From contig DAOPQD010000022.1 in assembly GCA_035347995.1 (NCBI GenBank), positions 1-41,119 of the forward strand: a DNA stretch of 41,119 bases, read 5' to 3'. Below the pieces are notes generated by a model. That model saw only the letters and a list, made by a program, of their open reading frames with translations, did not search any database and was not told where the DNA came from. The stretch comes from JAAZNO01 sp012798275. Lineage in GTDB: Bacteria > Chloroflexota > Anaerolineae > B4-G1 > SLSP01. This document shows, one piece after another, positions 1-9,244 of this stretch (its first letter is position 1; the number at the start of each line of letters is the position of its first letter). Made by a program: the position numbers and the translations under genes.

Positions 1-60
1 CCAGGCTGAACTATGACCGCACATTACATTTTCATCCGCGGTGATGTGCCGCAGGCACAT
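1..60 (-). CDS. short ORF of a repeated leader-like family, copy 1 (runs off the left edge)
   Basis: On the minus strand an AGGAG sequence followed by the 5-nt spacer TTGAC precedes an ATG at 60-58. The frame stays open to the window edge for 20 codons and starts MCLRHITADENV. Two further copies (13371-13412 and 13512-13562) keep the SD, the 5-nt spacing, Arg at position 4 and Glu-Asn-Val at positions 10-12. It begins 27 bp after the stop of the preceding minus-strand gene. The DNA holds a 7-bp stem palindrome (44-50 with 54-60) that includes the start codon. It could be a leader peptide of the next gene to the left or the start of a longer gene; the window cannot decide. Confidence 0.4.
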   Translation of the reverse strand, partial: MCLRHITADENVMCGHSSAW

Positions 61-87
61 GTCAACTCCTCCCGCTTCTCTCCGCCC

Positions 88-1809
88 TCATTCTTCCACG
101 ATTTCCGACAGCAGCCCCTCCTGGATCAAGAGCTCCAGCAGGTGCTCGCGGTCGCTATCGCGGACAAGCGCCATACGCGGGCCTAACCGCTCCTGAAGTA
201 AGGCACGGATGGCGGGATAATCCAGCAGTTCAGGGTCTTTGACGCGCAGCAGCCACACCCGCGCCAGACGCACTTGCTCTCCGGCATTGTAGCTCCGTTC
301 AATGGCCTTCTGAAACGCCGCCGGCAGAGGGTTTTCCGTCGCTGTCTGCAAGAATTCCAAAATCCGCTCCAGGGAAATGCGCTGCGCTTTGGCGCGCGCC
401 AGCGAAAGCGGCGTGAGGCGATAGGCGGCCTCCTTGCCAAACGCCCTTCGGGGCATCCCCACCGGTTCGGCGATGCGGCTGATCTGAAACCGTTCGTAAC
501 GCCGGCCGGCGGGCGTGATGAGTACGCCGTCGCGCCGCAGTTCCACCGGCGGCGGCTCGGGCAACGTAAAATCGCCGTCAAGCTTCAAAAAAGCCGCGCC
601 CGCCGCGTTGATGCTGAAGCAGTCCGGCGGCAAATGCGGCGCGGTCCACCCCAGGTCCACCATCCCCAACCACGCCAGCGGCCCCGTCACCAAAAACGCC
701 AGCAGCGCCCCCTCCACCAGGGGCCACGTCGCAAAACCGCGCAAGGGCGCCTCGGTCGCGGCGTCCCGGAGGTGCCAGCTCTCGTAATCCCCGTCGGGGC
801 GCAGGAAGTCCGGCTCGTGCTCATGGGCATAGTCGAGCAACCCCGTCAGCGTGTACCAGGCGCCGGGAGTGTAACGCCGCAGGAGTCCCAGCGCCCGCTC
901 GCGGGAAGCCAGCGGATCGTTGGGCCAGCCCCGCACCGGATCGGGATGCAGCGAGGAAACCTGCGCCAGGTCATTCCAGAGGCGGCTTTGTTCCCACGCC
1001 TGCGCCAGCGAGCACCACTGCATCCGCCTCCCGCCGCGCAGCCATTCCAGCATGGGACCGGGGACCGGACGCAAGAGGTGACGTTCGTCCACATGAATCC
1101 ACCCCTGCTCCAACGCCAGCGTCTCCAGCAGCTGCAGGCGCGAAAGAGCCTCTGCCGGGAACAACGCCAGGAAATTTTCCCGCAAGCGCGCCGGCCAGCT
1201 GCCGTCCGGCGCCGGACGGACACTCTCGTTTTGCAAAAAGGTCCAGAGCGTCACCAGGGCTTCGCCGAGGGTATCATCCCCCGCCAGGGTCCGCGGCGGG
1301 GCGGCGATGGGTTCAGGCGAAGGGATTTCTTGAGGCGGCGGCGTGGGCAGATACAGCATCAACACATCGGGGACGTACGCCATTTCGACGGGGTCGCCAG
1401 TAGCACTGAGGGTGCCGACGCGGAACACCAATCCCCAATACCAGAGGGTTTCTGCAGGGGAGATGGGAGTGCGCCACAGTTCCTCTCGTTCCAGCCGCCC
1501 CGGGCCTACCACCCGCACCTGCCCCCAGCGCCGGGTGAAAATCGCCCAGGGGAGAACGCCCCCGCGCCGCAGCAGGTCTTCCAGGGCCGCGCGCGCGGCG
1601 GGAGGCAACCCCGCCCACACGCGCTCGACCCCCTCAGCGTGCGCCATGGCATCCGCCAGCTGCGCCGCAACATCGGGGCGCGCCTCCGCCTTGAGGGTCA
1701 CGTCCCATTGCTGAGCGATCACCCGCAAACGCGCGCCATCGCAATCGAGCAGAGATTGATAGAGTGTGCGCAGTGTCATCCCCTCAACCCGCGATCCGCC
1801 GAGTACCAT
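88..1809 (-). CDS. helicase-associated-domain protein (XPB/Ssl2-like C-terminal domain)
   Basis: A protein of 573 residues with no recognisable Walker A or DEAD-box motif. Its last ~170 residues resemble the Helicase_C_3 (XPB/Ssl2-like) domain of actinobacterial and chloroflexal helicase-associated proteins: a beta-rich stretch, then LTPLSLARA, a helix with ISLERILEFL, and an ERLGP segment near the end. The family is thought to act on nucleic acid or in partnership with a helicase; the exact role is unknown. The frame is open upstream to 1920, but that start would overlap the divergent gene at 1896. The ATG at 1809 has AGGAG six bases upstream. The predicted promoter at 1822-1850 would start RNA near 1815, so the ATG at 1779 is a serious alternative. 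Family assignment is moderately secure, function is not. Confidence 0.65.
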   Translation of the reverse strand: MVLGGSRVEGMTLRTLYQSLLDCDGARLRVIAQQWDVTLKAEARPDVAAQLADAMAHAEGVERVWAGLPPAARAALEDLLRRGGVLPWAIFTRRWGQVRVVGPGRLEREELWRTPISPAETLWYWGLVFRVGTLSATGDPVEMAYVPDVLMLYLPTPPPQEIPSPEPIAAPPRTLAGDDTLGEALVTLWTFLQNESVRPAPDGSWPARLRENFLALFPAEALSRLQLLETLALEQGWIHVDERHLLRPVPGPMLEWLRGGRRMQWCSLAQAWEQSRLWNDLAQVSSLHPDPVRGWPNDPLASRERALGLLRRYTPGAWYTLTGLLDYAHEHEPDFLRPDGDYESWHLRDAATEAPLRGFATWPLVEGALLAFLVTGPLAWLGMVDLGWTAPHLPPDCFSINAAGAAFLKLDGDFTLPEPPPVELRRDGVLITPAGRRYERFQISRIAEPVGMPRRAFGKEAAYRLTPLSLARAKAQRISLERILEFLQTATENPLPAAFQKAIERSYNAGEQVRLARVWLLRVKDPELLDYPAIRALLQERLGPRMALVRDSDREHLLELLIQEGLLSEIVEE

Positions 1810-1821
1810 CACCTGCTCCTG

Positions 1822-1850
1822 ATTATATCCAGAAACCCAGGAAGTGACAA
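1822..1850 (-). promoter_or_regulatory. sigma70-type promoter for the helicase-associated gene
   Basis: On the minus strand TTGTCA (1850-1845) and a perfect TATAAT (1827-1822) are separated by 17 bp. Transcription would begin around 1815, just upstream of the predicted start. The divergent gene at 1896 must be transcribed from the same 86-bp gap. Confidence 0.7.
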
Positions 1851-1895
1851 TCGGCAGCTTGCCCAAGAGCGCTTTCACGGTACTATTGAGGCAGC

Positions 1896-4800
1896 ATGGA
1901 ACAGCAACAACGCCCTCCATCCCAATTTCAGCGCCTGGAGCGCCTGGCCCTGCCGCTCACGCTTGTCGCAGCGCTGCTGCCGGCGGTGCAGCCCCTGCTG
2001 CAAGGGCGGCTGCCACGCTTCGACGCGGTGTTTCATCTGTATCGGCTGGCGCAACTCGAACGGGCGCTGCTCCATGGGAGGCTCTTTCCACGCTGGTTCC
2101 CCGACCTGGGCCTGGGATATGGTTTCCCGCTCTTCAACTATTACGCGCCGCTGAGCTATTACCTGGCGCTACCGTTGCGGCTGCTGGGATTCTCATTTGA
2201 GGCGACTCTGCTCGGCGGCTTTGTCCTGGGACATCTGGCGCTGGTCGCGGGGACGTACCTGTGGACGCGGGAGGGGTTCGGCAAGTCGGCGGCACTCGGC
2301 GCGGCGCTCCTGATCGGCTACGCGCCGTATCCGTTGCTCAACCTGCACTATCGCGGCGCGTTTGCCGAGGTGTGGGGCCTGGCATGTCTCGCCTGGGCGC
2401 TGTGGGCGGTGCAGCGACTCAACGTCCGCGGCGGACGGCTGCCTTTCGTGCTCACGGCCCTCTGCAGTGCGGCGCTCATGCTCAGCCACAATGTGATGGC
2501 CCTGCTGGGGATGCCGCTCCTCGCCGGATATGCGCTGCTGTTGGCCTGGCAACATCCGGCGCGCAAGGCAGCAGCGCTACGCCTTTTCCTGGCCCTGGGA
2601 CTGGGAGCGGGCCTCTCGGCATTCTTCTGGGTGCCAGCCTTGCGGGAACAAGCCTATGTGCAAATTCACCAGATTCAGATCTACGATTACCGCGAGCATT
2701 TTCTGACGCTCGGCGAGCTTTTCAGCGGGCCGACTCCCACCGTCAAAGGCGAGGTGACGCCCTACGTGCCTCACAGCGTGGGCTGGATTTTACCCCTGCT
2801 CGCCGCTGGCGCGTTTCTTCCCGACAAAAAGACGCTGCCCGCGAGCGCGCGGCTTCAGAAATGGGCACTGCTGGCGGCCTCCCTCGTGTTGTTGGGGATG
2901 ACGCTGCCCATTTCAGCGCCCCTGTGGGAAAAACTGCCGCTGCTCAGCTTCGTGCAGTTCCCCTGGCGCTTTCTGGGACCGGTCGGCCTGGGACTGGCAG
3001 TCCTGGGAGGCGTCGGTCTGGAGCAGCTCCCCGGTCCTGCTGCCTGGCGCCTGCCGCTCGCGTTGGCGGCGGGGAGCCTGTTTGCCCTCACCTGGCTCTT
3101 CCCCCCCTACGCTCGCCCGCAGCCGCCGCTCACGCCGCCCGCTCTCATCCACATCGAGCGTGAGACCGGCGGCCTGGGCACCACCACGGCCGGCGACTAT
3201 CTGCCCATCTGGGTGCAGGAACGCCCCGGCGACGAGCTGCTGGCACTCTACACCGCCGCCGCTGAGGACGATTACCTCATCCCACGGCTGGATCCGACCA
3301 CCCTGCCGGAAGGGGCGCAGCTGCTGGCGGAAAAAGAGGCCCTGAACGCCGCGCAGGTGACGCTGGAAACGCCGATCGCTTTCCGCGCGCGTTTCCGCTG
3401 GTACTACTTCCCCGGCTGGCAGGTGCGCGTAGATGGCGCGCCGGCCCCGACGCTGCCCGACGGGCCACAGGGACTGCTGGCAGTGGAAGTTCCCGCCGGC
3501 AAGCACACCCTCGAAGTCCGTTTCGGCGAGACGCCGCTGCGCCGCACCGCTGATGCGATCTCGCTCGTCAGCGCGGCGTTGCTGGTAGTGGGAACGTGGG
3601 GGATAGGGAAAGGGATAATGGAAAATGGAAAAGAGGTAATGAGTAATGAGGGAAGGGTAAAGGGGAAGATTCGGTGCCCCATCACTCATCACCCCTCCCC
3701 CCTCACCGATCACCCCTCACCCGTGACCCTCTACCTGGCCCTGGGCTGCATCGGCTTGAGCCTCTTCGCCGTCAAAAGCCTGTACCTCGACCGCCACGAC
3801 ACGCTCTTCCATCCCTGGGATTTCGATGGCCAACACCTGCGCGGCGTGGACGCGCCGCTGCAAGTGCGCTTCGGCGATGACGTGGCGCTGATGGGCTACG
3901 ATCTGACAACGCCCACGCTGGCCACAGATCAACCCGCGGCGCTCACCCTCTACTGGCGGGTACTTCATCCCACAACAACCGATTACAGCGTGGCCGTCCA
4001 CCTGGTAGATGCATGGGGCAGGCTCTACGGGCAGGAAGATCATCAACATCCCAACGGGTACCCCATCTCCCTGCTGCAGACAGACGAGTTCATCCGCGAT
4101 ACCTACACTTTCACCCCCTTTGCCGGGACGCCGCCGGGGGAACATTACACGCTGCTCGTCACCCTCTACGAAGCCGGCACCGGACGGCAAGTGGATGTGT
4201 GGGGCAGCAGCGGGCAGTGGCGCGGGACGGCGTATCCGCTCACCGAACTCACCGTCGTCCGCCCCGAGACCTTCCCCACGCCGGAGACTCTGCCGCTTGC
4301 GCAGCGGCTCGACGCCGATCTCGGCGCCGGTCTGCGCCTGGTGGGCACAGGCGACCTCCCCGCCAGTGTGGAGGTGGGGAACGAGGTGCTCGTCACCCTC
4401 TTCTGGCAGGCGCAGGCGACGCCCACCGCCGATGTGAGGGTACGTCTGCAGCTGGTGGATGCCAGCGGCGCCGTGGCAGCACAGCTCGAAGCGCCGCCGG
4501 GCCGCGCCGACCTGCCTACCTCCCACTGGCTCAGCGGCGAGGTCATCCGCGATGGCCACAGCTTCCTCATTCCGGCGGCGCGCTTCGACGTCCCCAGCCG
4601 CCCGTTGGAGAGCGGGCCGTACCTGCTGCGCGCCGGGCTGTTTGACGCCGCCAGGGAACCGCTCGGCGCTTCCGTGATTCTCGGCGAGCTTGCGGTCATC
4701 GCGCCGGAGCGCCGCTTCGACAGCTCCGGTCGTGCCCCTCTGGCACGTTTCGGCGACTTCGCCGCGCTCCTCGAAGCCGAGCTCGCGCCCGAAGTCGTCA

Positions 4801-5150
4801 CGCCAGGGCAAACGCTCGTCCTCACCCTCAGCTGGCGCGCCGAAGCGCCGGTGCAGGAGAACTACACCCTCTTCGTGCACCTGTTGAATGAGGCCGGCAC
4901 ACCGATCGCCCAACGGGACACGGCCCCTGGAGCAGGTCGCCGTCCCACCCCCAGCTGGTTCACCGCCGAGGTCATCACCGATACCTGCAGTCTCGCTATC
5001 CCGGCGGAAACGCCGCCAGGCAGGTACACCCTCAAGATAGGCTTCTATGACCCCGACACGTATGCCCGCCTGCCCGTGACGGATGGGACAGGGCAGGCGA
5101 TGGGGGATGGCATGATGTGGGCGATTGAGGTCATCTCGCCCTCCCCGTGA
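1896..5150 (+). CDS. large polytopic membrane protein, PTPS-related/YfhO-like, with C-terminal beta-sandwich repeats
   Basis: A protein of 1084 residues. The first ~590 residues hold many transmembrane helices. The early loop (RFDAVFHLYR, then GYGFPLFNYYAPLSYYL) is typical of the 6-pyruvoyl-tetrahydropterin-synthase-related membrane proteins common in Chloroflexota, which have a GT-C/YfhO-like plan and are presumed to handle lipid-linked sugars. After the last helix (about residues 612-630) come three related extracytoplasmic beta-sandwich units, at roughly 660-790, 800-930 and 950-1080. Each has an L-(Y/F/S)-W core strand, an HL/QLVD or HLLNE strand and a PPGRYTL-like end. The next gene carries the same type of unit. 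GAGG lies five bases before the ATG. Residues ~568-611 are encoded by a heptamer repeat tract described separately. The substrate is unknown. Confidence 0.7.
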   Translation: MEQQQRPPSQFQRLERLALPLTLVAALLPAVQPLLQGRLPRFDAVFHLYRLAQLERALLHGRLFPRWFPDLGLGYGFPLFNYYAPLSYYLALPLRLLGFSFEATLLGGFVLGHLALVAGTYLWTREGFGKSAALGAALLIGYAPYPLLNLHYRGAFAEVWGLACLAWALWAVQRLNVRGGRLPFVLTALCSAALMLSHNVMALLGMPLLAGYALLLAWQHPARKAAALRLFLALGLGAGLSAFFWVPALREQAYVQIHQIQIYDYREHFLTLGELFSGPTPTVKGEVTPYVPHSVGWILPLLAAGAFLPDKKTLPASARLQKWALLAASLVLLGMTLPISAPLWEKLPLLSFVQFPWRFLGPVGLGLAVLGGVGLEQLPGPAAWRLPLALAAGSLFALTWLFPPYARPQPPLTPPALIHIERETGGLGTTTAGDYLPIWVQERPGDELLALYTAAAEDDYLIPRLDPTTLPEGAQLLAEKEALNAAQVTLETPIAFRARFRWYYFPGWQVRVDGAPAPTLPDGPQGLLAVEVPAGKHTLEVRFGETPLRRTADAISLVSAALLVVGTWGIGKGIMENGKEVMSNEGRVKGKIRCPITHHPSPLTDHPSPVTLYLALGCIGLSLFAVKSLYLDRHDTLFHPWDFDGQHLRGVDAPLQVRFGDDVALMGYDLTTPTLATDQPAALTLYWRVLHPTTTDYSVAVHLVDAWGRLYGQEDHQHPNGYPISLLQTDEFIRDTYTFTPFAGTPPGEHYTLLVTLYEAGTGRQVDVWGSSGQWRGTAYPLTELTVVRPETFPTPETLPLAQRLDADLGAGLRLVGTGDLPASVEVGNEVLVTLFWQAQATPTADVRVRLQLVDASGAVAAQLEAPPGRADLPTSHWLSGEVIRDGHSFLIPAARFDVPSRPLESGPYLLRAGLFDAAREPLGASVILGELAVIAPERRFDSSGRAPLARFGDFAALLEAELAPEVVTPGQTLVLTLSWRAEAPVQENYTLFVHLLNEAGTPIAQRDTAPGAGRRPTPSWFTAEVITDTCSLAIPAETPPGRYTLKIGFYDPDTYARLPVTDGTGQAMGDGMMWAIEVISPSP
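3598..3727 (+). repeat. in-frame heptamer repeat tract inside the 1084-aa membrane protein
   Basis: About 18 units of 7 bp read through without a stop. The first half is purine-rich (TGGAAAA, TGGAAAA, GAGGTAA, TGAGTAA, TGAGGGA, AGGGTAA). The second half is pyrimidine-rich (CTCATCA, CCCCTCC, CCCCTCA, CCGATCA, CCCCTCA). The halves form an imperfect inverted arrangement. The tract encodes a polar loop between two hydrophobic helices. The same 7-bp style occurs in intergenic gaps of the window. Confidence 0.8.
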
Positions 5151-5174
5151 GATAGCCATGACGGACAAGAACCC

Positions 5175-7319
5175 ATGAAACCGCACAAGCGTCTCCTGAG
5201 ATTGACGGGCTGCGGTCTGGCAGTCCTCGTCTTGATTGTTGGACTATGGTTACGACCTCAGGCTTTTCGGTCCATTGACGAAACCGCCATGTTTGCGGCC
5301 GCCTCCAATACCCTCAAATGGGGAGTCCCCCACATCAACGACATGGCCTTTCAGATGTGGACGCCTCGTCGCGGCGAATCAGTCGCCGCGCTGGGCTATA
5401 ACCACAATGTTTACACCAAGAAAAGCCCCCTCGTCATCCTTATGCTTTTGCCGCTGTTATCCTGGCTCAAAGTATTTCCGCAGCTCAATCCAATTGCGCT
5501 AGCCCTTACATTGGGCCCCCTCATGACTGCTCTTACCGCCTGGCTTTTATACGGCCTTATCCATGACCTTGGCTATTCGGGGAAAACAGCGGCCCTTTCC
5601 ACAGCATTGTTTGCCTTTTGCACCATGGCCCTGCCTTACATGCAAACCATCTTTGGCGAAGTCGTCGGTACGTTGGGAATCGTCCTTCTTTTGCGGGGCA
5701 TATGGCGGCTGTTTGCATTGAATCCTGACTCTGAAATCAAAGCCTGCTCCAAAACAGGGCTTGAATTGGGAGGCGGCCTGGGGTTGGCTATCGGCGTCAA
5801 CCTCGTCTATCTTCTCTTGCTACCGCTGGCAGGGGTACTGCTGGCCTATTGGTGGAACGCCCAAGCTGCCCTACCCCGGCGAAAAAAGATCAGCGTCCTT
5901 TTGGGGACCGCCTTTCCCGTCATCACGTTAGGAGTTGGTCTTGCCTGTTACAACACGGCGCGGTTTGGATCGCCGTTCGCTACCGGCTACCATTTTGCCA
6001 GCGGAGATGAAACTTTCGTCCCCGCCTTAATGTGGTGGGGAGTGTTAGGCCTCACCGTCAGTCCAGCACGGGGATTCATCTGGTACAATCCCACGGCAGG
6101 CCTGGCGATGATGGGATGGCGAGATTTCCGTCGCGCCTACCCCTCGCTTGCCTGGAGCATCGCCGGTCTGATCGTCTTCCACCTTGGTGTGTTTGGTTCC
6201 TGGTGGCAATGGTGGGGCGGGTGGGGATGGGGACCGCGTTTTCTGTTGCCATTGACCCCCTGCATCACCCTCGTCAGCTTACCCCTCATTGATCGAGCGC
6301 TAAAACGCACGACATCAACTGCCTGGGTGCGCGCTAGCGTCATCCTGTTTACCGCGCTTGGAGCGCTGGTACAAATCGCAGCGACCGGCGTAAATTACCT
6401 GCATCTGGAAATGGAGCTCGAAGAAAAATATCCAGCGCCCCCCACAAAACCTTTACTTTACCATCATGCGCCATTCCTGGTTTATGATGTTGCCCACTCT
6501 CCAATCCTGAAGCATCTTCAACAAATCTCCTCCCCCACTGCCCGCCAGGAAGTGATCCTGACATCAGGGTTCCAGTTCGACACAATCCTTGCGACTATAC
6601 AGACAGAGCAGCTGCCAGGCGATCTGTTAGTCTATATGGTGCCAGAGCTGCAAGACGTCCTCCTGAGCAAGTGGGACCTTCCCCCCACACTCGGCGCGCC
6701 GTATGAAGACCTGGCTCAAGAACCACTTGCACAGAGCATATTCCTTCACAACATAGAGTCAGCGCAACGGGTGTGGTTGATAACCTGGTACGGCCCCGCC
6801 GATGAGTCGAATTGGTACGAACAGTACTTACGCGAGCATTGGGCCATTATGAATGAACAATGGCCGCCAAACGAACTGAGGCTGCTCCTTTTCGCCAATC
6901 CACCACGCTTTGAGCAACAAAATTCCGTCGAAGCGACCTTTGGCCCAATGAAATTGGTGAATTTCAAGCAACAACGTCAAAACAACATGGTCTACTCTGA
7001 ATTCACCTGGGAAGCAATTCGCCCTATTACCCAGAGCTATACCCTCTCGCTGCACCTGCTGGATCTGCATACAGGTGCCTTGATAGCCCAAAATGATCAT
7101 CTTCCGCTGGGTGGTTACCATCCCACAGACAGCTGGCCGCTGGGGCGCCCCGTCACCGAGCGCGTGGCCTTCTCCCTATCGGATGCTCATACAGAGCCTG
7201 TTCTCAGGGTCGGCTGGTATCTGTGGCCCCAATTGACCCTGTTACCCACACATTTGCCAGATGGAGCAGAGGGAACCATGCTGCTGCTCACGAATCCGCC
7301 ACAGGCCATTTCTCCATAA
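5175..7319 (+). CDS. GT-C/ArnT-like membrane glycosyltransferase candidate
   Basis: A protein of 714 residues with about ten predicted membrane helices in the first ~410 residues. The first periplasmic loop has the acidic pair SIDETAMF followed by a conserved-looking TKKSPLVILMLLPLL stretch. This matches the layout of family 39-like and related GT-C glycosyltransferases that use polyprenyl-phosphate sugar donors. The region after residue 410 is soluble. The last ~110 residues (FTWEAIRPITQSYTLSLHLLD and onward) match the beta-sandwich units of the preceding protein, which suggests the two act on the same envelope material. It starts 24 bp after the preceding stop with no strong SD, so coupling to that gene is likely. 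The donor and acceptor cannot be read from the sequence. Confidence 0.6.
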   Translation: MKPHKRLLRLTGCGLAVLVLIVGLWLRPQAFRSIDETAMFAAASNTLKWGVPHINDMAFQMWTPRRGESVAALGYNHNVYTKKSPLVILMLLPLLSWLKVFPQLNPIALALTLGPLMTALTAWLLYGLIHDLGYSGKTAALSTALFAFCTMALPYMQTIFGEVVGTLGIVLLLRGIWRLFALNPDSEIKACSKTGLELGGGLGLAIGVNLVYLLLLPLAGVLLAYWWNAQAALPRRKKISVLLGTAFPVITLGVGLACYNTARFGSPFATGYHFASGDETFVPALMWWGVLGLTVSPARGFIWYNPTAGLAMMGWRDFRRAYPSLAWSIAGLIVFHLGVFGSWWQWWGGWGWGPRFLLPLTPCITLVSLPLIDRALKRTTSTAWVRASVILFTALGALVQIAATGVNYLHLEMELEEKYPAPPTKPLLYHHAPFLVYDVAHSPILKHLQQISSPTARQEVILTSGFQFDTILATIQTEQLPGDLLVYMVPELQDVLLSKWDLPPTLGAPYEDLAQEPLAQSIFLHNIESAQRVWLITWYGPADESNWYEQYLREHWAIMNEQWPPNELRLLLFANPPRFEQQNSVEATFGPMKLVNFKQQRQNNMVYSEFTWEAIRPITQSYTLSLHLLDLHTGALIAQNDHLPLGGYHPTDSWPLGRPVTERVAFSLSDAHTEPVLRVGWYLWPQLTLLPTHLPDGAEGTMLLLTNPPQAISP

Positions 7320-7348
7320 CACAGAATCAAACATTTCAGGAGGTTCGC

Positions 7349-9166
7349 ATGACGAAGATTTTGCTTTCGGGCAACGAGGCCATCGCCCTGGGAGCCTGGG
7401 AGGCAGGCGTGCAGTACGCCTCGGCCTACCCCGGCACCCCTTCGACCGAGATTCTGGAGAATTTCGCCCGTTATCCCGGCGTCCGCGCCGAGTGGGCCAG
7501 CAATGAGAAAGTGGCGCTGGATAACATCATCGGCGCCTCCTTCGGCGGGACGCGCGTGCTGGCGGCGATGAAGCACGTGGGGGTCAATGTCGCCGCCGAC
7601 AGTCTGATGTCGCTCTCGTATACCGGCGTGCGGGGCGGGCTGGTGCTGGTAAGCGCTGACGATCCGGGCACGTTCTCCTCGCAGAATGAGCAGGACAACC
7701 GTCAATACGCGCGTTTCGGCAAGTTTCCCTGCATCGAACCGGCGGATAGCGCGGAGGCCCGGCGCTTTGTGGGCATCGCCCTGGAGGTGAGCGAGCGCTT
7801 CGGGACGCCGGTCATCCTGCGGAGCACCACCCGCCTCTCCCACTCGAAGTCGGCCGTCGAGGCGCGCGTGCCGGAGGTGCGTGAATTCCATCCCCTGCCG
7901 CCGTTCAGCCGCGAGGGCGGCGCCGACCGGGTCATCGTCCCCGCCGTGGCGCGCCGGCGCCACCCGGAAATCGAACAGCGGCTGCGCGAGGTCGCTGCCT
8001 GGACCGAAACCACGGCGTTCGAGATCGGACTCAACCAGCTCCTCTGGGGCGACCGTGCGCTGGGCATCGTCACCACGGGAATCGCCTATCAGTACGCGCG
8101 GGAAATCTTCCCCGGCGCTTCCATCCTCAAATTGGGCATGAGCTATCCCCTGCCGCTGCAGGCGCTCCGCGATTTCGCCGCGCAGGTGGAGACGCTCATC
8201 GTCGTGGAGGAGCTCGACCCCTTCATCGAGGGGCAGCTTCGGGCGGCAGGAATCGCCGTCGCACACGGCAAGGATTGTTTCCCCCTCTGCGGCGAGCTGA
8301 CGCTGGAAAAGGTGCGTCAGGGCGCGCTGAAGGCGGGGCTGATCCACGAGGAAACCCCGGCGAAAGCGCCAGAAGGAGCCACCAGCCAGGTCCACGTGCC
8401 GCCGCGCCCGCCGGCGCTGTGTCCCGGCTGTCCGCATCGCGCCTTCTTCTACGACCTGGCGCGGCAGAAGCACAAGACCATCATCGCCGGCGACATCGGC
8501 TGCTACTCCCTGGGCGTCCAGGCGCCGTTCCAGGCGATGGACATGCTCATTTCGATGGGGGCGAGCATCGGCATGGCGCACGGTTTCAAGCAGGCGGGCG
8601 GACAGGAAGGCGCCGTCGCCACCATCGGGGATAGCACCTTCTTCCATTCCGGCCTCTCACCGCTCGCGGCCGCCGTCTACAACAGGGCGAAGATCACCGT
8701 GGCGATCCTCGACAACCGCATCACCGCCATGACGGGACAACAACAGCACCCCGGCACCGGTGTCACCTTGCAGGGCGAAGAGGGTCACGCGATTGACATC
8801 GCCCCGCTGGTCAAGGCGCTGGGGGTCACTTTCGTGGAAGAAGTGGACGCCTGGGACGTCAAAGCCGTGGAAGCGGCGCTCAGGGCGGCGCTGGCGCACG
8901 AGGACGGGCCGGCCGTGATCATCGTGCGGGGCGCGTGCGTCTTCACGCCGCATTTCCACCTCCAACCGCGCATGCGCGTGGCTGCCGACAAGTGCGTGGC
9001 GTGTCACGCCTGCCTCCGGGTCGGCTGCCCGGCTATCCTCAAGAGCGATGAGCTCTACGAGAAGAACCAGCGTCCCAAGACGCTAATTGATCCGCTGCTC
9101 TGCACCGGCTGCACGGTCTGCAGCCAGGTCTGCCCTACACAAGCGATCGAGCGAGAAAGCGAGTGA
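7349..9166 (+). CDS. iorA: indolepyruvate ferredoxin oxidoreductase, alpha subunit
   Basis: A protein of 605 residues that oxidatively decarboxylates aryl-2-oxo acids to aryl-CoA in the cytoplasm, passing electrons to ferredoxin. The N-terminal half is the pyrimidine-binding part (ASAYPGTPSTEI). The thiamine-diphosphate-binding part follows (CPGCPHRAFFYDL, then GDIGCYSLG). Two [4Fe-4S] motifs close the protein: CVACHAC with a later CP near 549-561, and CTGCTVCSQVCP near 585-596. The length fits the family. The ATG at 7349 has CAGGAGG seven bases upstream; an open frame reaches back to 7223 but overlaps the preceding gene. The partner iorB lies 0.8 kb downstream beyond a toxin-antitoxin pair. 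The stop codon lies inside an octamer repeat. Confidence 0.95.
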   Translation: MTKILLSGNEAIALGAWEAGVQYASAYPGTPSTEILENFARYPGVRAEWASNEKVALDNIIGASFGGTRVLAAMKHVGVNVAADSLMSLSYTGVRGGLVLVSADDPGTFSSQNEQDNRQYARFGKFPCIEPADSAEARRFVGIALEVSERFGTPVILRSTTRLSHSKSAVEARVPEVREFHPLPPFSREGGADRVIVPAVARRRHPEIEQRLREVAAWTETTAFEIGLNQLLWGDRALGIVTTGIAYQYAREIFPGASILKLGMSYPLPLQALRDFAAQVETLIVVEELDPFIEGQLRAAGIAVAHGKDCFPLCGELTLEKVRQGALKAGLIHEETPAKAPEGATSQVHVPPRPPALCPGCPHRAFFYDLARQKHKTIIAGDIGCYSLGVQAPFQAMDMLISMGASIGMAHGFKQAGGQEGAVATIGDSTFFHSGLSPLAAAVYNRAKITVAILDNRITAMTGQQQHPGTGVTLQGEEGHAIDIAPLVKALGVTFVEEVDAWDVKAVEAALRAALAHEDGPAVIIVRGACVFTPHFHLQPRMRVAADKCVACHACLRVGCPAILKSDELYEKNQRPKTLIDPLLCTGCTVCSQVCPTQAIERESE

Positions 9167-9209
9167 GCGGCAAAGCGGAAAAGCGGGTGAGCGAAAAAGC
9201 GAGTGAGTG
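9148..9209 (+). repeat. 8-bp repeat array overlapping the iorA stop codon
   Basis: Consecutive octamers read AAAGCGAG, TGAGCGGC, AAAGCGGA, AAAGCGGG, TGAGCGAA, AAAGCGAG, TGAGTG. The stop codon of iorA (9164-9166) is the first three bases of the second unit. The same octamer type, in either orientation, recurs at 13001-13063, around 13586-13608 and at 27648-27680. Confidence 0.8.
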
Positions 9210-9244
9210 CCTTTCCACCCACGCTCCCCGTACTCTCCATACAG

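Noticed and set aside
274..2154. A long open frame on the plus strand opposite the helicase-associated gene (similar long frames lie opposite the ABC genes and the fused GNAT genes).
   Set aside because: The composition is Arg/Pro/Gln/His-rich without hydrophobic pattern, as expected for the complement of a high-GC gene, and no SD or family match is present.
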